From Dictyobacter vulcani (GTDB lineage: Bacteria; Chloroflexota; Ktedonobacteria; Ktedonobacterales; Ktedonobacteraceae), in NCBI RefSeq assembly GCF_008974265.1, contig NZ_BKZW01000002.1, forward strand, positions 806,001 through 870,000: a stretch of 64,000 bases of DNA, given 5' to 3'. The notes under the pieces are model-generated. The model did not search any database. It saw only the letters and a list, made by a program, of their open reading frames with translations, and was not told where the DNA came from. Below are positions 40,501 to 55,200 of the stretch, piece by piece. The number at the start of each line of letters is the position of its first letter. The first letter of the stretch is position 1. The position numbers and the translations under genes are program-made.

Positions 40501-43500
40501 AGCGACTGCCGGTGACGTAGGAACTGGTTTCATTGAGCGAGCGCCAGCAATTGGTAAGGCGATCAGTAACACCCGGATATATATCTTAAACAGTCATTTA
40601 CAGCCCGTTCCACTTGGAACTCCTGGGGAGCTCTACATCGGTGGAGTAAGCCTGGCTCGTGGCTACTGGCAGCAGCCAGACCTGACGGCCGAGCGCTTCA
40701 TTGCCGATCCATTTAGTCAGGAGGAAGGTGCACGGCTCTACCGCACTGGTGACCTGGTCAATTATCTTCCCAATGGCTCGATTGACTTTTTGAGTCGTCT
40801 GGATGATCAGGTAAAGGTACTGGGATATCGGATCGAGCTGGGCGAGATCGAAAGTGTCTTGAGCCTGCATGCCACGATCCATGAATGTGTCGTCATCGCT
40901 CATGAGGAAGCCGGTGTGAAGTATCTGGTTGCCTATGTGGTCGCCGCGCCGCAGCAACAACTGATCATTGAGAATCTGCGTCATTATCTTGAAGCACGTT
41001 TGCTGAATTATATGGTTCCGTCTACCTTTATTGAGTTAGAAGCGTTGCCATTGACGGCAAATGGCAAAGTTGATCGTCGAGCGCTCCAGGCTTTGGCGTC
41101 CACGGCTGAGCAGAAAGAGCGTACACTGGTCAAACCGCGTACAGATGTAGAGGCGAAACTGGCAGCGTTATGGCAACAAGTTCTCGGTGTAGAAGTGCCC
41201 GGTATTCACGATAACTTCTTTGCACTCGGTGGAGATTCGATTGTCAGCATTCAGATTGTGGCCCGTGCCAGCCAGATTGGCCTGCAGATTACGCCGAAGA
41301 TGCTCTTCCAGCATCCAACCATTGCTGAATTAGCCATGGTCGTGATAAGCACAACCCATGAAACCATCATTGAAGCTGACCAGGGTATTGTGACGGGCGA
41401 GGTGCCATTGACGCCGATTCAACACTGGTTCTTTGAGCAACAGCAGCCTGAGTCCTGGCACTGGAATCAGGCATTGCTATTAGAAGTCTCTCCGGACACG
41501 GATACGCAGTTGCTGAAAGAGGTTGCCGCGTGTATCTTGCAGCAACATGATGCTCTGCGTTTACGCTATGCACAGACTGAGCATGGGTGGCAACAATACC
41601 TGGCGCCGGACGACGCACCTGTCCCATTTTTTGTCGTTGATCTTTCAACCAGCGCAACCGAAGAACAGCCAGCCGCCATTGAACGCGTCGCGAATGAAGT
41701 CCAGGCCAGCCTGGATTTGCAGCGCGGACCAATCGTGCGTTTTGTCTATCTTGATCTTGGTACCAACGTACCTGCTCGCCTGCTTATTGTCGTACACCAT
41801 CTCGCCATTGATGGCGTCTCCTGGCGTATTCTCTTAGAAGATGTGCGCAACATCTATGATCGGTTGAGCAAGCGGTTAGCGGTACAGTTGCCCGAGAAGA
41901 CAACTTCAGTACAGCAGTGGGCCCAGAAACTGGTCACCTACGCGCAAAGTGCAGCGTTACGCGCCGAACTGGCCTACTGGACGAAACTGGAGCATCTCTC
42001 TAATAGCGCGCTCCCGGTTGATTATGAGCGCACAGAGAATAGCGTGGCTTCCGCCCGGCATGTGGAAGTGGCCCTGTCTGTCGACGAAACACGTGCTCTG
42101 TTACATGAGGTGCCGCAATCCTATCGCACACACATAAATGATGTCCTGCTCACTGCTCTTGCTCAGACGATTTCCGGCTGGACACAACAAAGCACGCTGC
42201 TGTTGGATCTGGAAGGTCATGGCCGTGAAGAGATTGTCGAGCATACCGATCTTTCAAGGACCATTGGTTGGTTTACCAGCATGTATCCCGTACAACTTGA
42301 ACTTACAGCCAATGAGCAACCCGGTGCGGCAGTGAAACATATTAAAGAGCAATTGCGCGGCATTCCTCACAATGGTATTGGTTATGGGCTCCTGCGGTAC
42401 CTGTGCGCGGATGAAGAAGTGCGCGTGCGCATGCGCCATGTGCCTGAAGCTGATCTTAGCTTTAACTACCTTGGTCAGTTTGATCAATCGCGTGCGAGCG
42501 AGACACACTTTGCGCTTGCGCATGAAGCCAGTGGGCAGCCACTGAGTCCTGCCGGCAAGCGTCAGCATTTGATTGATATTGTTAGTAGTATTCGCGGTGG
42601 GCAGTTACAAATCGACTGGTCCTATAGCATGAACATTCATGCCGAAGAGACAATCAGGCAACTGGCGCAGAACTATGTACAGGCACTCAGAGACTTGATC
42701 GCCCATTGTCAGTTACCGGAGGTGGGTGGCTATACATCATCTGACTTCCCATTGACGAAGCTAACCCAGGAACAGATTGATACGTTGCTGGGGACAGATC
42801 GCCAGGTTGAGGCCGTCTATCCATTATCCCCCTTACAGCAAGGTCTGCTCTTCCACACTCTCTATGTTCCCGATGGTGGCGACTATGTTGTGCAGGCTCG
42901 CTATACCTTCAAAGGTACGATCCAGGTCAAGAACTTTATGCGTGCCTGGCAACAAGCCATCCAGCATCACCCGGTCCTACGCACTCATTTTCTGTGGGAA
43001 GGGCTCGACCAGCCTTTACAGGTCGTGCGTCAGCATGCGGAGATGCCACTGCTACAACACGATTGGCGTCACCTCTCAACTGAGCAGCGGCAAAAGAAGC
43101 TGAGCGAATACATGCAAGCGGACCGTCGCCAGGGCTTTGACCTGAGCAGGAGTCCTTTGATGCGTGTGGCACTCCTGCAAACGCACAACGACCAATACGA
43201 ATGTATCTGGTCACATCACCACCTGTTACTGGATGGCTGGAGTTTGCCATTAGTTCTCAAAGATGTCTTTGATAGTTATGAAGCATTCCAGCAAGGCAGA
43301 GAGATCCAGTTACAGCGGTCACGTGCATACCAGGATTATATTGCCTGGGTGAGTGCGCAACCACTACAGCAGGCAGAAAGCTTCTGGAAGCACCTTCTGG
43401 CTGACTTTATTGAACCCACACACTTGAGCTTTTCGCACCGTGTAAGCCCGACAAATGAAGAAAAGAACGCCAGCTATGCTGTGCAGACATTGGAACTCTC

Positions 43501-46039
43501 AACGGATGTCACGCAGGCGTTACAACGGTTGGTACGCGAGCAAGGTCTGACGCTGAACACCCTGGTCCAGGGAGCCTGGGTCATGCTCCTGAGCCATTTC
43601 AGCGGTCAGCAAGATGTGGTCTTTGGCTCGGTTGTCTCGGGTCGCCCATCCGAGATAGCCTCGGTAGAATCCATGGTTGGCCTCTTCATTAATACTCTTC
43701 CTGTACGTGTACGAATCAGGCCAGAGCAAACATTGCTGAACTGGCTGCAAGCCATCCAGGCGCAAGTAACGGAGATGCGCCAATATGAATATACGCCACT
43801 TGTGCATATCCAGGGATGGAGTGAGATCGAGCGGGGCATGAACCTTTTTGAGAGTCTCTTCATTTTTGAGAACTATCCCTTGGAAACCAGTGAGCAGCAA
43901 CAGAGTACCGATTTGCAGATACTTGATGTCCAGGCATACGAGCAGACGAATTATCCTTTAACCGTCTTTGTCTTACCAGGTGAAAGCCTCAAATTCAAGC
44001 TTGTGTTTGAGCAGCAGCAATTTGCAGTAGAGCAGGTACAGCATCTACTCCAGCATCTGCAGCAGGTGTTGGAACAGATGCTGGCCAGACCTGACCAACA
44101 CCTGGGCCAGCTACCTCTGCTGTCAGCGTCCGAGCAGCAACACATTGTGCGGGAATGGAACACCACCCGGGCTCCATATGCAGTGTCATGTATTCATCAG
44201 CTGATTGAGGCACAAGTTGAGCGTACACCGACTGCACAAGCCATCCTTTTTGAGGAGCAGGCATTAACCTATCGAGAGTTGAATGAGCGTGCCAACCAGT
44301 TTGCGCATCATCTTCAGTCACTTGGTGTGGGACCTGACATACGTGTGGGCCTGTATCTGGAACGCTCACTGGAGATGATGGTTGCAGTCCTTGGTGTGTT
44401 GAAGGTTGGCGGGGCCTATGTGCCGCTAGACCTGGCCTATCCTCAAGAGCGTATTGCCTACATGATGGTGGATAGTGGCATGAAAGTAATCGTCACGCAA
44501 GAGCATTTGCGTACAGTGTTGCCGACATCCACGATCCACATGTGTTGTCTTGATACTGAATGGGAGACCATCGCACAGAACCCTGTCACTTTGATAGACA
44601 CGGTGCTGGATCCGCAGAATGCAGCCTATGCCATTTATACCTCTGGTTCAACGGGTCAACCAAAGGGTGTGCTGGTCCCTCATCAGACGGTTGCCAACTT
44701 TGCCGCAGCCATGCTTCAGCAACCTGGTATAAGCGACCAGGATGTTTGTCTGGCGATGACGACCTTATCCTTTGACATCTCTGTACTAGAGTTGCTCGTG
44801 CCGCTGATGGTAGGCGCAAAAGTTATTGTGACTGCTCAGGGGGCGGCCGTGGATGGTGACTATATCGCTGAAATCCTTGAGACTGCGCATGTCACGCTGA
44901 TGCAAGCGACGCCAGCTACCTGGCGTGTCTTGCAGAATAGCAACTGGACAGGCAAAAAGGATGTGAAACTCCTCAGCGGTGGTGAAGGCTTACCACAAGA
45001 CCTGGCCAATTTCTTATTGGAGCGTAGTGCGGAGCTATGGAACATGTATGGTCCAACCGAGACCACTATCTGGTCCAGTATCTGCAAGGTAGAGAAGGCA
45101 GCCAACAATGCACTTGTGTCGATTGGACGCCCGATTAGTAATACACAGCTCTATGTGCTGGATAGTGCCCTTCGGCCTGTGCCGATTGGCGTTGCCGGTG
45201 AATTGTATATTGCCGGTGATGGTGTTGTTGATGGTTACATTGATCGTCCTGAACTAACGGCTGAACGCTTTATCGCCAATCCCTTTGGCGAGCAGGGCAC
45301 ACGTATGTATCGTACTGGTGATGTGGCCAGCTATCAGCCGAATGGCTCGCTGCTCTTTCTGGGTCGTAGCGATTATCAGGTGAAAGTGCGTGGCCGACGT
45401 ATTGAACTGGGTGAGATTGAGAGCGCCCTGAAGCGCTATCCAATGATACGCGAGAGTGTCGTCATTGTGCGCGAGGATCTACCCGGGAACCAGCGACTCG
45501 TGGCCTATATCGTGTGTGATGGTGCTCACCCAACCCTGGATGCGTTACGTCAGCACCTGGTCAGCTCGCTACCCGAGTATATGCTTCCGGCTAGCTTTAT
45601 GTTTATGGATGCCCTGCCCCTGACTGCCAATGGAAAATTAAATCGTCGTGCCTTGCCTATTCCTGATGTCAGTCGCCCTGAGTTAGGTGAAGCCTTTGTC
45701 GCTCCTCGTAATGCATTGGAGAAAGTTTTGGTTCAGCAGTGGAGCGAGATCCTGCAAGTTGAGCATATCGGCATCCATGACAACTTCTTTGCCCTGGGTG
45801 GTCACTCATTGCTGGCAACCCAGTTAACCTCACGGCTCTCAAAAATATTCCAGATGAAACTGCCCCTGCGCAGTATCTTTGAAGCCGCCACGATTGCTGA
45901 GATGGCAACGGTGCTTGTTAAACACGAGAAAGTACCGGGTCAGGTCATGCGCGTGGCTGAATTCCGCCAGAAGATTGCGAGTATGTCACCTGAAGAAGTG
46001 CGAGCCGCTTTGCAATCTCAAGGCCGGAAAAGAAAATAA
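25501..46039 (+). CDS. Four-module NRPS with acyl-activating/KR module and three epimerisation domains, two one-base frameshifts
   Basis: About 6,846 residues when repaired. Order with rough residues: C 30-450 (HHIVSDGW at 162); degenerate A 480-960; acyl-activating A 1040-1590 (LTSGSTGVPK at 1210); KR 1620-2110 (GGLGGAG at 1858; Ser, Tyr and Asn in SFSSVNGFFGG and YAAANSF); PCP 2198; E (HHLIVDGLSWR 2394); C (HHHIILDGWS 2867); A 3333; PCP 3709; E (HHLVVDAFSWS 3904); C 4382; A 4857; PCP 5237; E (HHLAIDGVSWR 5434); C 5905; A 6380; PCP 6761; then a 60-residue tail, no thioesterase. Pocket codes read by eye for the last three A domains are DLFNNALTYK (Ala-like), DAWFLGHVVK (Leu-like) and DILQLGMIWK (Gly-like). 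The breaks at GGG 29844-29846 and GGGG 33963-33966 are each closed by one added G. The E domains predict D-residues at the first three positions. The start follows AAAGAGGA. Confidence 0.9.
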
Positions 46040-46053
46040 TATTGGCGCCTTGC

Positions 46054-46109
46054 TACTGAAAAAACAGTAGATATTCTGCCCGGAAATACTATCTGCTTTC
46101 ATTGTACCT
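46054..46109 (+). repeat. Spacer segment shared with the NRPS remnant region
   Basis: Lies 15 bases after the first NRPS stop codon and matches 6597-6652 at 48 of 56 positions. It has no clear hairpin. The remaining spacer to 46250 holds no gene; the frame from ATG 46206 is discussed under the next gene. Confidence 0.65.
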
Positions 46110-46250
46110 GTTAGCTAACTGAGTTATATTCATCAGAGCAATAGAGTATGAGCGCTACGGCAAGATAGCATCCGGGTAGCTATTGTTTACTGCTTTCTAT
46201 TTTTCATGCATTACATCGGAGATACAGCTGCGGAAAAACGAGGTATCATT

Positions 46251-49200
46251 TTGTTAAAACGATTGTTAAAGCAGGCCTTAGAAAACTACTCTGAGCACAC
46301 AGCTCTAATTTATAATGAGACGCGTGTAAGTTATCAAGAATTATACGCGCAGATACATGGTTTCAGTCATGGTTTACGCTCCCTTGGCGTAGAGGCTGGT
46401 AGCCGTGTTGTGCTGGTTCTTCCTAACATGCCTGAGTTTGTGATTAGCTATTATGCTGCGGCAAACTTGCAGGCGATATTTGTGCCGCTTAGCCCATCGT
46501 TGCAAGATGATGAGTTGAATTTTTACCTTGAAGACAGCCAACCGCAGATTATTATTACCGATCTACGCCATGCTGAAACGTGCCAGCGCGTGATCGCGCA
46601 CCTGGGTCGCGACATCAAATTGGTGGTGGTCGATGGCGTGTATGAGAGTAGTCTAACCTTTCAGGAACTCATCCAGGAGAATGCCCCTGAATGGGAGACC
46701 ACGGATGATGTCTTCGCAGGCGACATGGTCTACCATTACTCCTCAGGTTCGACTGGTAGACCGAAGCGTGTTGGTCGCACCCAGAAAAACCTGGTGCTTG
46801 ACGCCGACAACATGGCTGAAATCCTGCAGGTGCAGAGCTCTGATGTCATACTTTGTACCGTGCCGCTTTTCCACTCTTACGGACAATTGCTCTTTGTCTT
46901 AACCCCTATATGTGCCGGTGCGACGCTGGTTTTATTGGAGCAGGTCTACCAGGATGGTATGATCGTCGATGTTCCGATTGTTGCGCGCGTTGAGCGTATT
47001 CTGGAGTTGATCAAAAAAGAGCATGTCACGCTTTTCCCGGCGGTTCCCTATGTATTTGGTGCTCTTGCCGAAACCCCTCTTGAAACAGCTACTGATCTGA
47101 CCAGTGTGCGAGCCTGTTTTTCGGCTGGCAGTTTCCTGGCGCGTGAAGTTTTCGATCGTTTTCTGGCGCGTTTTCAACTCCCCATTCGTCAGACCTATGG
47201 TACGACCGAGGGTGGTTTGATTGCTGCGAATGTCGAGCCCGGTCCCACGATTCGTTATGATTCACTGGGCACAACTCCGGCGAATGTAGAAGTCAAGATT
47301 CTCAATGAAGATCTCAGTGAAGTCGCGCCTGGTGAGATCGGTGAGGTGGTTGTTCGCAGCCCAACCTTGACCAGCGGTTATGCAAATATGCCAGCCTTAA
47401 ACCGCGAAGCTTTCCAGGATGGCTATTATTTTACCGGCGACCTGGGACGTAAAGATGAGGATGGCAATCTGTATTTAACGGGCCGCAAGAAACTCTTGAT
47501 CGAGACAGGGGGCTATAAAGTTGATCCCCTGGAAGTTGAGGATGTGCTGGCGGCTCATCCAAAGGTAGCGGAAGTCGCAATTGTTGGTCTGGATGGACAG
47601 CACGAAGAAAAGACTATCGCGGCCTTTATCATTCCGCGTGAGGCATGCAGCGCTGATGAGCTGATTGCCTATGCGCAGGAACATGTCGCGCACTATAAAG
47701 TGCCACGTGAGATCTTCTTTCGTGAATCTCTCCCTAAGAGTTCCCTCGGCAAAATTATGCGTGGTGAACTCACACAATCAATAAGCCGAGAGAGGCGTGC
47801 AGCCGAACTACAAGCTGAAGCGCAGCAACTGCCGCTCCGTCAGGCGATCACCAGCGCGAATGCCAGTGAGCGACAACGCCTGATGGAAGATTTTCTCTGC
47901 CAGCAGATGGCACAACTCCTGCATATACCAGCCACTGAGATCAATACCACCGAGCACATGACCGTACTCGGTATTGATTCAATTATGGTTGTGGAGTTAC
48001 GCCACCGGTTGGAAATGGCCTTTGGGTTAAATGTCTCGCTGGTAAAGTTGCTACAAGGCTTTACCATTAAGCAGATCGCGGCCCTCTTAATTGAGCAATT
48101 GGCGGCTAACGATGCCTCGCCGCTGGACCTGGTTGCGTATACAAAACAACGCGCTGGTGAGTATGCTCTCTCCTATGGGCAGCAAGCATTATGGTATATG
48201 TATCAACTGGCCCCTGAGAGTTCTGCCTATAATACGTTTTTTGCGATGCGCATTACCTCAGAGGTAGACATTGCTATCCTGCGCAACTCTTTCCAGCGCA
48301 TTGTTGATCGACATGCTTCTTTGCGCACACTCTATACAACTCGTGATGGCAAGCCTGTGCAGGTCGTTTTAGCATCCATTCCGGTGAACCTGTCAATACA
48401 GGAAGCGGCTGGATTAGATATCGCGGATCTTAATAATCTACTCGTCAACTTATCGCACCAACCCTTTGATCTGGCCCACGAGTCCGCATTACGGGTCAAC
48501 CTGTTAACAGACACCGTCCAGGGCAATATTTTGTTGCTAACGGCCCATCATATAGCGACCGATTTCTGGTCCATGGTCGTGTTGATGGACGAGTTCCGCG
48601 TGCTGTACAAAGCCGCACTGGCTGGTGAGGAAGCAGACTTACCACCGCTGGCATTGCAGTATACCGATTATGCGGCCTGGGAAGCGCAACTCCTGGAGAG
48701 TCCTGCTGGTCAGCGTTCCCAGGCATACTGGCAGAAACTCTTATCAGACGAACTGCCAGTCCTGAATTTACCGATAGATCGCCCGCGTCCACTCTTTCCG
48801 GCCTACCGGGGCACACGGCGCTTCTTTGATTTAGGTGCAGAGTTGACGCAGCGGGTGCGCCAGTTATCACGCGCTGAAGGTGTTACCCTCTACACCACTA
48901 TGCTGTCGGCGTTCTACCTCCTGTTGCAGCGTTATACCGGTCAGGATGATTTGCTGGTCGGCTCACCGATGACGAATCGCAGCAAAGCCGAATTGCAGAA
49001 TATGGTCGGTTATCTGGTGAACCCGGCCGTCCTGCGCGCGAAAATAAGCGGCAACCCACGCTTTAGTGATTTCTTGCAGCAGACCTCAGCTACCGTTCTT
49101 GAAGCGCTAAGTAATCAAGAATACTCATTCATGCAACTCGTAGAGCGCATCCAGCCAGATCGAGATGCCAGCCGCTCACCCATTTTTGATGTGATGTTTG

Positions 49201-52200
49201 TGCTTGATCGCCCACATCGCCTGGAAATGCAGCAAATGCCGGAAGTTGCTATCGGCAAGCCAGGATCCAGTCTTGACCTGGGTGGCCTCAGTGTAGAATC
49301 CTTTCCGCTCCAACAGCAGGCAGCGCAATTTGATATCACCTTGCTGGTCATCGATGCAGAAAAATCGATTTCTTTAATCTGGGAATACAATACGGATTTA
49401 TTTGACGAAGCCACCATCATGCGGATGGTCAACCATTTCCAGTTACTGCTGACCAGCATTGTTGAGCATCCTGAGCAGCGTTTCTCACAACTCCCGGCTA
49501 TGCTACCTGATGAGCAAGAGAAGATCTTAACTCACTGGTATACCACCAGAACCAGTTATCCTGCCCAGACTATTCATGAACTCTTTGAAGAGCAGGTGGC
49601 CAAAACTCCGCTGGCTCCGGCTGTGAGTATGGGTAAACTCAGCCTGACCTATCATGAACTGAATCAACGCGCCAACCACCTGGCCCGATACTTGCGAGCA
49701 GCAGGCGTGGATGCTGATTCGCTGGTGGCTATTTGCCTTGAGCGTTCTTTTGATCTGATCATCAGTATCCTGGCCATCTTGAAGGCTGGCGGGGCCTATG
49801 TGCCGCTGGATGCCTCCTATCCCAAAGAGCGCTTGAGCTTTATGTTACAGGATACGCGGCTTTCTCTTTTGCTGACCCAGCAACGCATAGCTGAAAGTTT
49901 GCCCACGCACGACATACAGATGGTGTGTATAGATACTGAATGGGTCTATACCCCACAGGGAGACGTGGTGCTGGCTGGTCCCGCTAACCATACGGTGCAG
50001 GATAACCTGGCGTATGTGATGTATACCTCGGGCTCGACCGGAACCCCCAAGGGCGTCAGTGTCAGTCATAAGAACGTGGTGCGACTGGTGAAAGAGACGA
50101 CCTTTGCGCAGATGGATGAGCACGATACCTTCTTGCAACTGGCTCCGGTCTCCTTTGACGCCTCAACCCTGGAAATCTGGGGGAGCCTGCTCAACGGTGG
50201 CCACCTGGTCCTCTTTCCCACCGCACGTCCTTCCCTGGAGGAACTGGGACGGGTCCTGCGCGAGCAGCAGATTAGCGTCCTGTGGCTGACCGCTGGCCTC
50301 TTCCATCAAATGGTCGAGCAACAACTGGATGCGCTGGGAGGTGTACGACAATTGCTGGCCGGCGGTGATGCTCTGGATCCCGGCCATGTCCAGCGTGTCC
50401 TGAGCACCTGTCCAGACGCCACCCTGATCAACGGCTATGGTCCGACCGAGAATACCACCTTTACCTGCTGCTATCCCATGCATGCCGGACAGGAACTGAA
50501 CAGCTCGGTGCCGATCGGCTTCCCGATTGCCAATACCAGTGTCTATCTGCTGGACCAGCGTATGCAGCCGGTGCCGGTGGGTGTTCCTGGTGAGCTATAT
50601 ACCGGCGGGGATGGACTGGCACGTGGCTATGCCAACCGCCCTGGCCTAACGGCCGAGCGCTTTGTGCCTGACCCCTTCAGTCAGGAGCCAGGAGCTCGCC
50701 TCTATCGCACCGGTGACCTGGCCCGCTATCGTGCCGATGGCGCGCTGGAGTTCTTAGGCCGTGTGGATACACAGGTCAAAGTACGCGGCTATCGCATTGA
50801 ACTGGGCGAGATCGAGAGTGTGTTGCGTCAGTATGCCGGCGTACGCGAGGCGGTGGTGCAGGCGCGGGAAGATGTGCCGGGTGATAAGCGGCTGGTGGCC
50901 TATGTGGTGGCTGATCCAGAGCAGCAAGTCAGCGCGCAGGAGAGTGCGCAGCAGCAACAAGAATATATCGAGAGCTGGCACACGCTCTACGAACAGACCT
51001 ATGAGCAGGATGATCCGCAGGCTAACGATACAATGTTTAACATTGTTGGCTGGAATAGTAGCTATACCGGCGCTCCCATTGCCGCCGAGGAGATGCGCGA
51101 ACAGGTCGATCAGACCGTCGAGCGTATCCTGGCCCTCAAGCCCCGGCGGGTGCTGGAGATTGGTTGTGGTACCGGCCTGCTGCTCTTCCGCATCGCCCCA
51201 CAGACCGAATACTATCTGGGCACCGACTTTTCCGAGACGGTCCTGGCTGGAGTGCAGGTGGAGATTGAGCAGCAAGGTCTCACCCAGGTCAAACTCTTGC
51301 AGCGGCTGGGCCATGATTTTCGTGGCATCTCCGAGCAACGCTTTGACTGTGTGGTCATTAACTCGACCGCCCAGTACTTCCCCGGTATGAACTACCTGGT
51401 CGAGGTTCTGGAGCAAGCGGTACGTGTGGTCGAGCCTGGTGGCACGATTATCCTGGGTGACCTGCGTAACGCGGCCCTCTTGCATGCCTACCATAGTTCA
51501 GTGCAATTGTTCCAGGCGTCCGAGCAACTGAGTAGCCAGCAGGCGCGCCAGCGCATCGAGCGACAGCAACGCAAAGAGGAAGAGCTGCTGATTGATCCTG
51601 CCTTCTTCGTGGCCTTTGCGCAACAGGTGCCCGCGATCGGTGTGGTAAGAAACCAGCTGCGACGTGGACAGGCGCAGAATGAATTGACGCGCTTTCGCTA
51701 TGATGTCTGGTTGCGCATTGGTGAGCGTGAAGAGACGCTGGTTGCCGAGCAGTGGAACTGGGAAGAGGAGCAGTTAAGCCTGGCGCAGGTACGAGCGCGG
51801 TTGGAGCAGGGCGAGCCCGAACTGGTCGAGATCACACGCGTGCCCAATGCGCGTATCCAGGACGAGGTGGTGAGTATCGCTCTGTTACAGGAAGAGGCTG
51901 GACCCGCCACGGTGGGTGAGCTACGAGCGCGGGTGGCCGAGCGTCGGGTGGCTGGTGTCGATCCCGAAGCGCTCTGGTGTTTAGGGGAAGAGCTGGGCTA
52001 CGCGGTCGAGGTCAGTTGGTCGGTTGACGCATCGGGGGCCGACGGCTACTGTCAGGTCCGCTTGCAGCGTCATGTGGGTCGCTATGTTGCGCTTGGGCAG
52101 GAGCCAGTGGCGCAACGTGCGCAACGTGAGGAGCCAAACTGGTCGCGTTACGGCAATAATCCTTTACTGAGTAAAATGGTGCGCAGTCTGGTGCCGCAGT

Positions 52201-55200
52201 TACGCCGTTATATGGAACAGTTGTTGCCGGAGTATATGTTACCGTCCGCGTATATGGTGCTGGAGGAACTGCCACTGACCGTCAATGGGAAACTGGACCG
52301 CAAAGCCCTGCCAGCGCCTGATCATCAGCGTCCAGAGCTCCTGGGAGCCTTTGTCCCGCCTCGCACCCCGGTCGAAGAAGTACTCTGTAGCGTCTGGGCT
52401 GAGATCGTTGGTGTGGATCAAGTGGGTATCTTTGACAACTTTTTCGAGATTGGCGGGCATTCGTTGCTGGCGACACAGGTCGTCTCGCGGATTCGCACGC
52501 TCTTCGAGGTCGAAGTGCCGCTGTATGCCTTCTTTGAAAGCCCAACCATTGCCGGAGTCGCAGAACGCATCGAGCGTGAGCGTCGTGGTGGACAGAATCG
52601 GGATGAGATTCCGCTGGAGCGCGTCGAGCGTGACGGAGCCCTTCCCGTTTCCTTTGCGCAGGAGCGGCTCTGGTTCTTAGACCAGCTGGCACCGGGAAAT
52701 CCTTTCTACAATCTGCCCCTGGTCATGAAATTGCAGGGGCAGCTGGATCCAACCATATTAGCCCGGAGCTTACAGAAGATCGTCAGGCGACACGAGGCGC
52801 TGCGCACAAATTTTACCATCGTTAATGGGCAACCTGTGCAGATCATCACGCCTGTGCGCGAGTTAGTCCTGGAGACGATGGACCTGCACATGCTACCAGT
52901 CGAAGAACGCAGCAGTGCAATCCAGACACAGGCCTTTGAAGAGATGCAACATCCTTTTAATCTGACCTCGGACCTCTTGATACGCGCCAAACTATTGCGG
53001 CTCGCCAGAGAAGAACACGTCCTGCTGCTGATTATCCACCATATTGTCTCTGATGGCTGGTCTACCGGTATCATTATTCGCGAGCTAGCGGCTCTCTACG
53101 ATGCCTATAGCAGTGGTCGTCCTTCACCCCTGCCTGAGCTACCAATCCAATACGTCGATTTCTCACAGTGGCAGCGCCAATGGTTACAGGGTGAAACCTT
53201 AGAGAAACAATTTGATTACTGGCATCAGCAACTTATTGATCTGCCCGTGCTGCAATTGCCAACTGATTATCTGCGTCCGGCGCAACAAAGCTATCGGGGT
53301 ATTCACTATCCTTTCCGCTTTTCGCGCTCGGTAACAGAGAAACTCAAGGCGCTCAGCCAGCGCGAAGGCGTCACGCTCTTCATGACCTTGCTGGCCGCGT
53401 TCCAGATCTTGCTCTATCGCTATACCGGGCAAGAAGATATTGGTATCGGTTCAGGTATCGCCAATCGTAATCGGCGTGAGATCGAAGATTTGATTGGTTT
53501 CTTTGTCAACACTCTGGTCCTGCGCACCGACCTCTCTGGCAATCCGAGTGTGCGTGAAGTCATCCAGCGAGTGCGCAAGATTACCCTTGGCGCCTACGCC
53601 CACCAGGATCTGCCCTTTGAAAAGGTCGTGGGTGAGTTACAGCCTGAACGTGATCTGAGTCGTCAGCCACTATTCCAGATCCTCTTTGTCTTCCAGAACT
53701 TTCCGATGCCCGCATTGGAATTAGCCGACCTTAGCCTGAGCTCAGTGATGATTGAGAGCGGTACCGCGAAATTTGACCTGACCCTGTCTTTAGAGGATAC
53801 CGCACAGGGCATTCAAGGCTGGTTCGAGTATGCAACGGACCTGTTTAGCGAAACCACCATCGAGCGCATGTATCAGCATTTGCAGCTCTTATTAGAAGAT
53901 ATAGTCGAGCATCCCGACCGAACTATTGAGGAATTGTCGATTATGTCAGATTCTGAGCGTACGCTGGTGCTAGAAAAATGGCATACCATCTGGACTGGCT
54001 TTCCACATCTCACCATACAAGAGCTTTTTGAGCGGCAAGTGGAACAGACTCCGCACGCGACTGCCCTCATTTTTAACCAGGAGCGTATGACCTACCAGGA
54101 ACTGAATGCGCGCGCGAACCAGTTTGCGCACCATTTACGCCAGCTTGGCGTCGTGCCAGAAGTGCATGTGGGATTATGTGTAGAGCGATCGTTTGAGATG
54201 GTGATCAGTATCTTAGGTATTCTCAAGGCCGGTGGTGTGTATGTTCCGCTTGACTGGAGCTATCCGAAAGATCGTCTGAGTTTTATGCTCCAGGATGCAC
54301 AAGTAGCAGTCCTGGTGACGCAAGAACGTTTACTGGCAGACTTACCGGTAGATACAGACAACGTTGCGCTGGTGCGTATCGAGAGTGACCGAGCCAGCAT
54401 CGCGCAACAGAGTGAAGAGAACCTTGCCCATACTGCGCGTACCGACAATCTGGCGTATGTGATGTATACCTCGGGCTCGACTGGAACCCCCAAGGGCGTC
54501 AGTGTCAGTCATAAGAACGTGGTGCGACTGGTGAAAGAGACGACCTTTGCACAGATGGATGAGCGTGATACCTTCTTGCAACTGGCTCCGGTCTCCTTTG
54601 ACGCCTCAACCCTGGAAATCTGGGGGAGCCTGCTCAACGGTGCCCGCCTGGTTCTCTTTCCCACCGCACGTCCTTCCCTGGAAGAACTGGGACGCGTACT
54701 GCGTGAGCAGCAGATCAGCGTCCTGTGGCTGACGGCTGGCCTCTTCCATCAAATGGTCGAGCAACAACTGGATGCGCTGGGAGGTGTGCGACAACTGCTG
54801 GCCGGTGGTGATGCCCTTGATCCCGGCCATGTCCAGCGTGTCCTGAGCCACTGTCCAGATACCACACTGATCAATGGCTATGGTCCGACCGAGAATACCA
54901 CCTTTACCTGTTGCTATCCCATGCATGCCGGACAGGAACTGAACAGCTCGGTGCCGATCGGTTTCCCGATTGCCAATACCAGTGTCTATCTGCTGGACCA
55001 GCGTATGCAGCCGGTGCCGGTGGGTGTTCCTGGTGAGCTGTATACCGGCGGGGATGGACTGGCACGTGGCTATGCCAACCGCCCTGGCTTGACGGCCGAG
55101 CGCTTTGTGCCCAATCCCTTCAGTCAGGAAGCGGGAGCACGCCTCTATCGCACCGGCGACCTGGCCCGCTACCGCGCCGATGGTGCGCTGGAGTTCTTAG

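Noticed and set aside
50754..51494. 246-codon open frame on the minus strand inside the NRPS-PKS gene, with a similar one at 55623-55937
   Set aside because: It is antisense to the conserved A and methyltransferase domains; its length follows from the codon use of the real gene, and it shows no family features.
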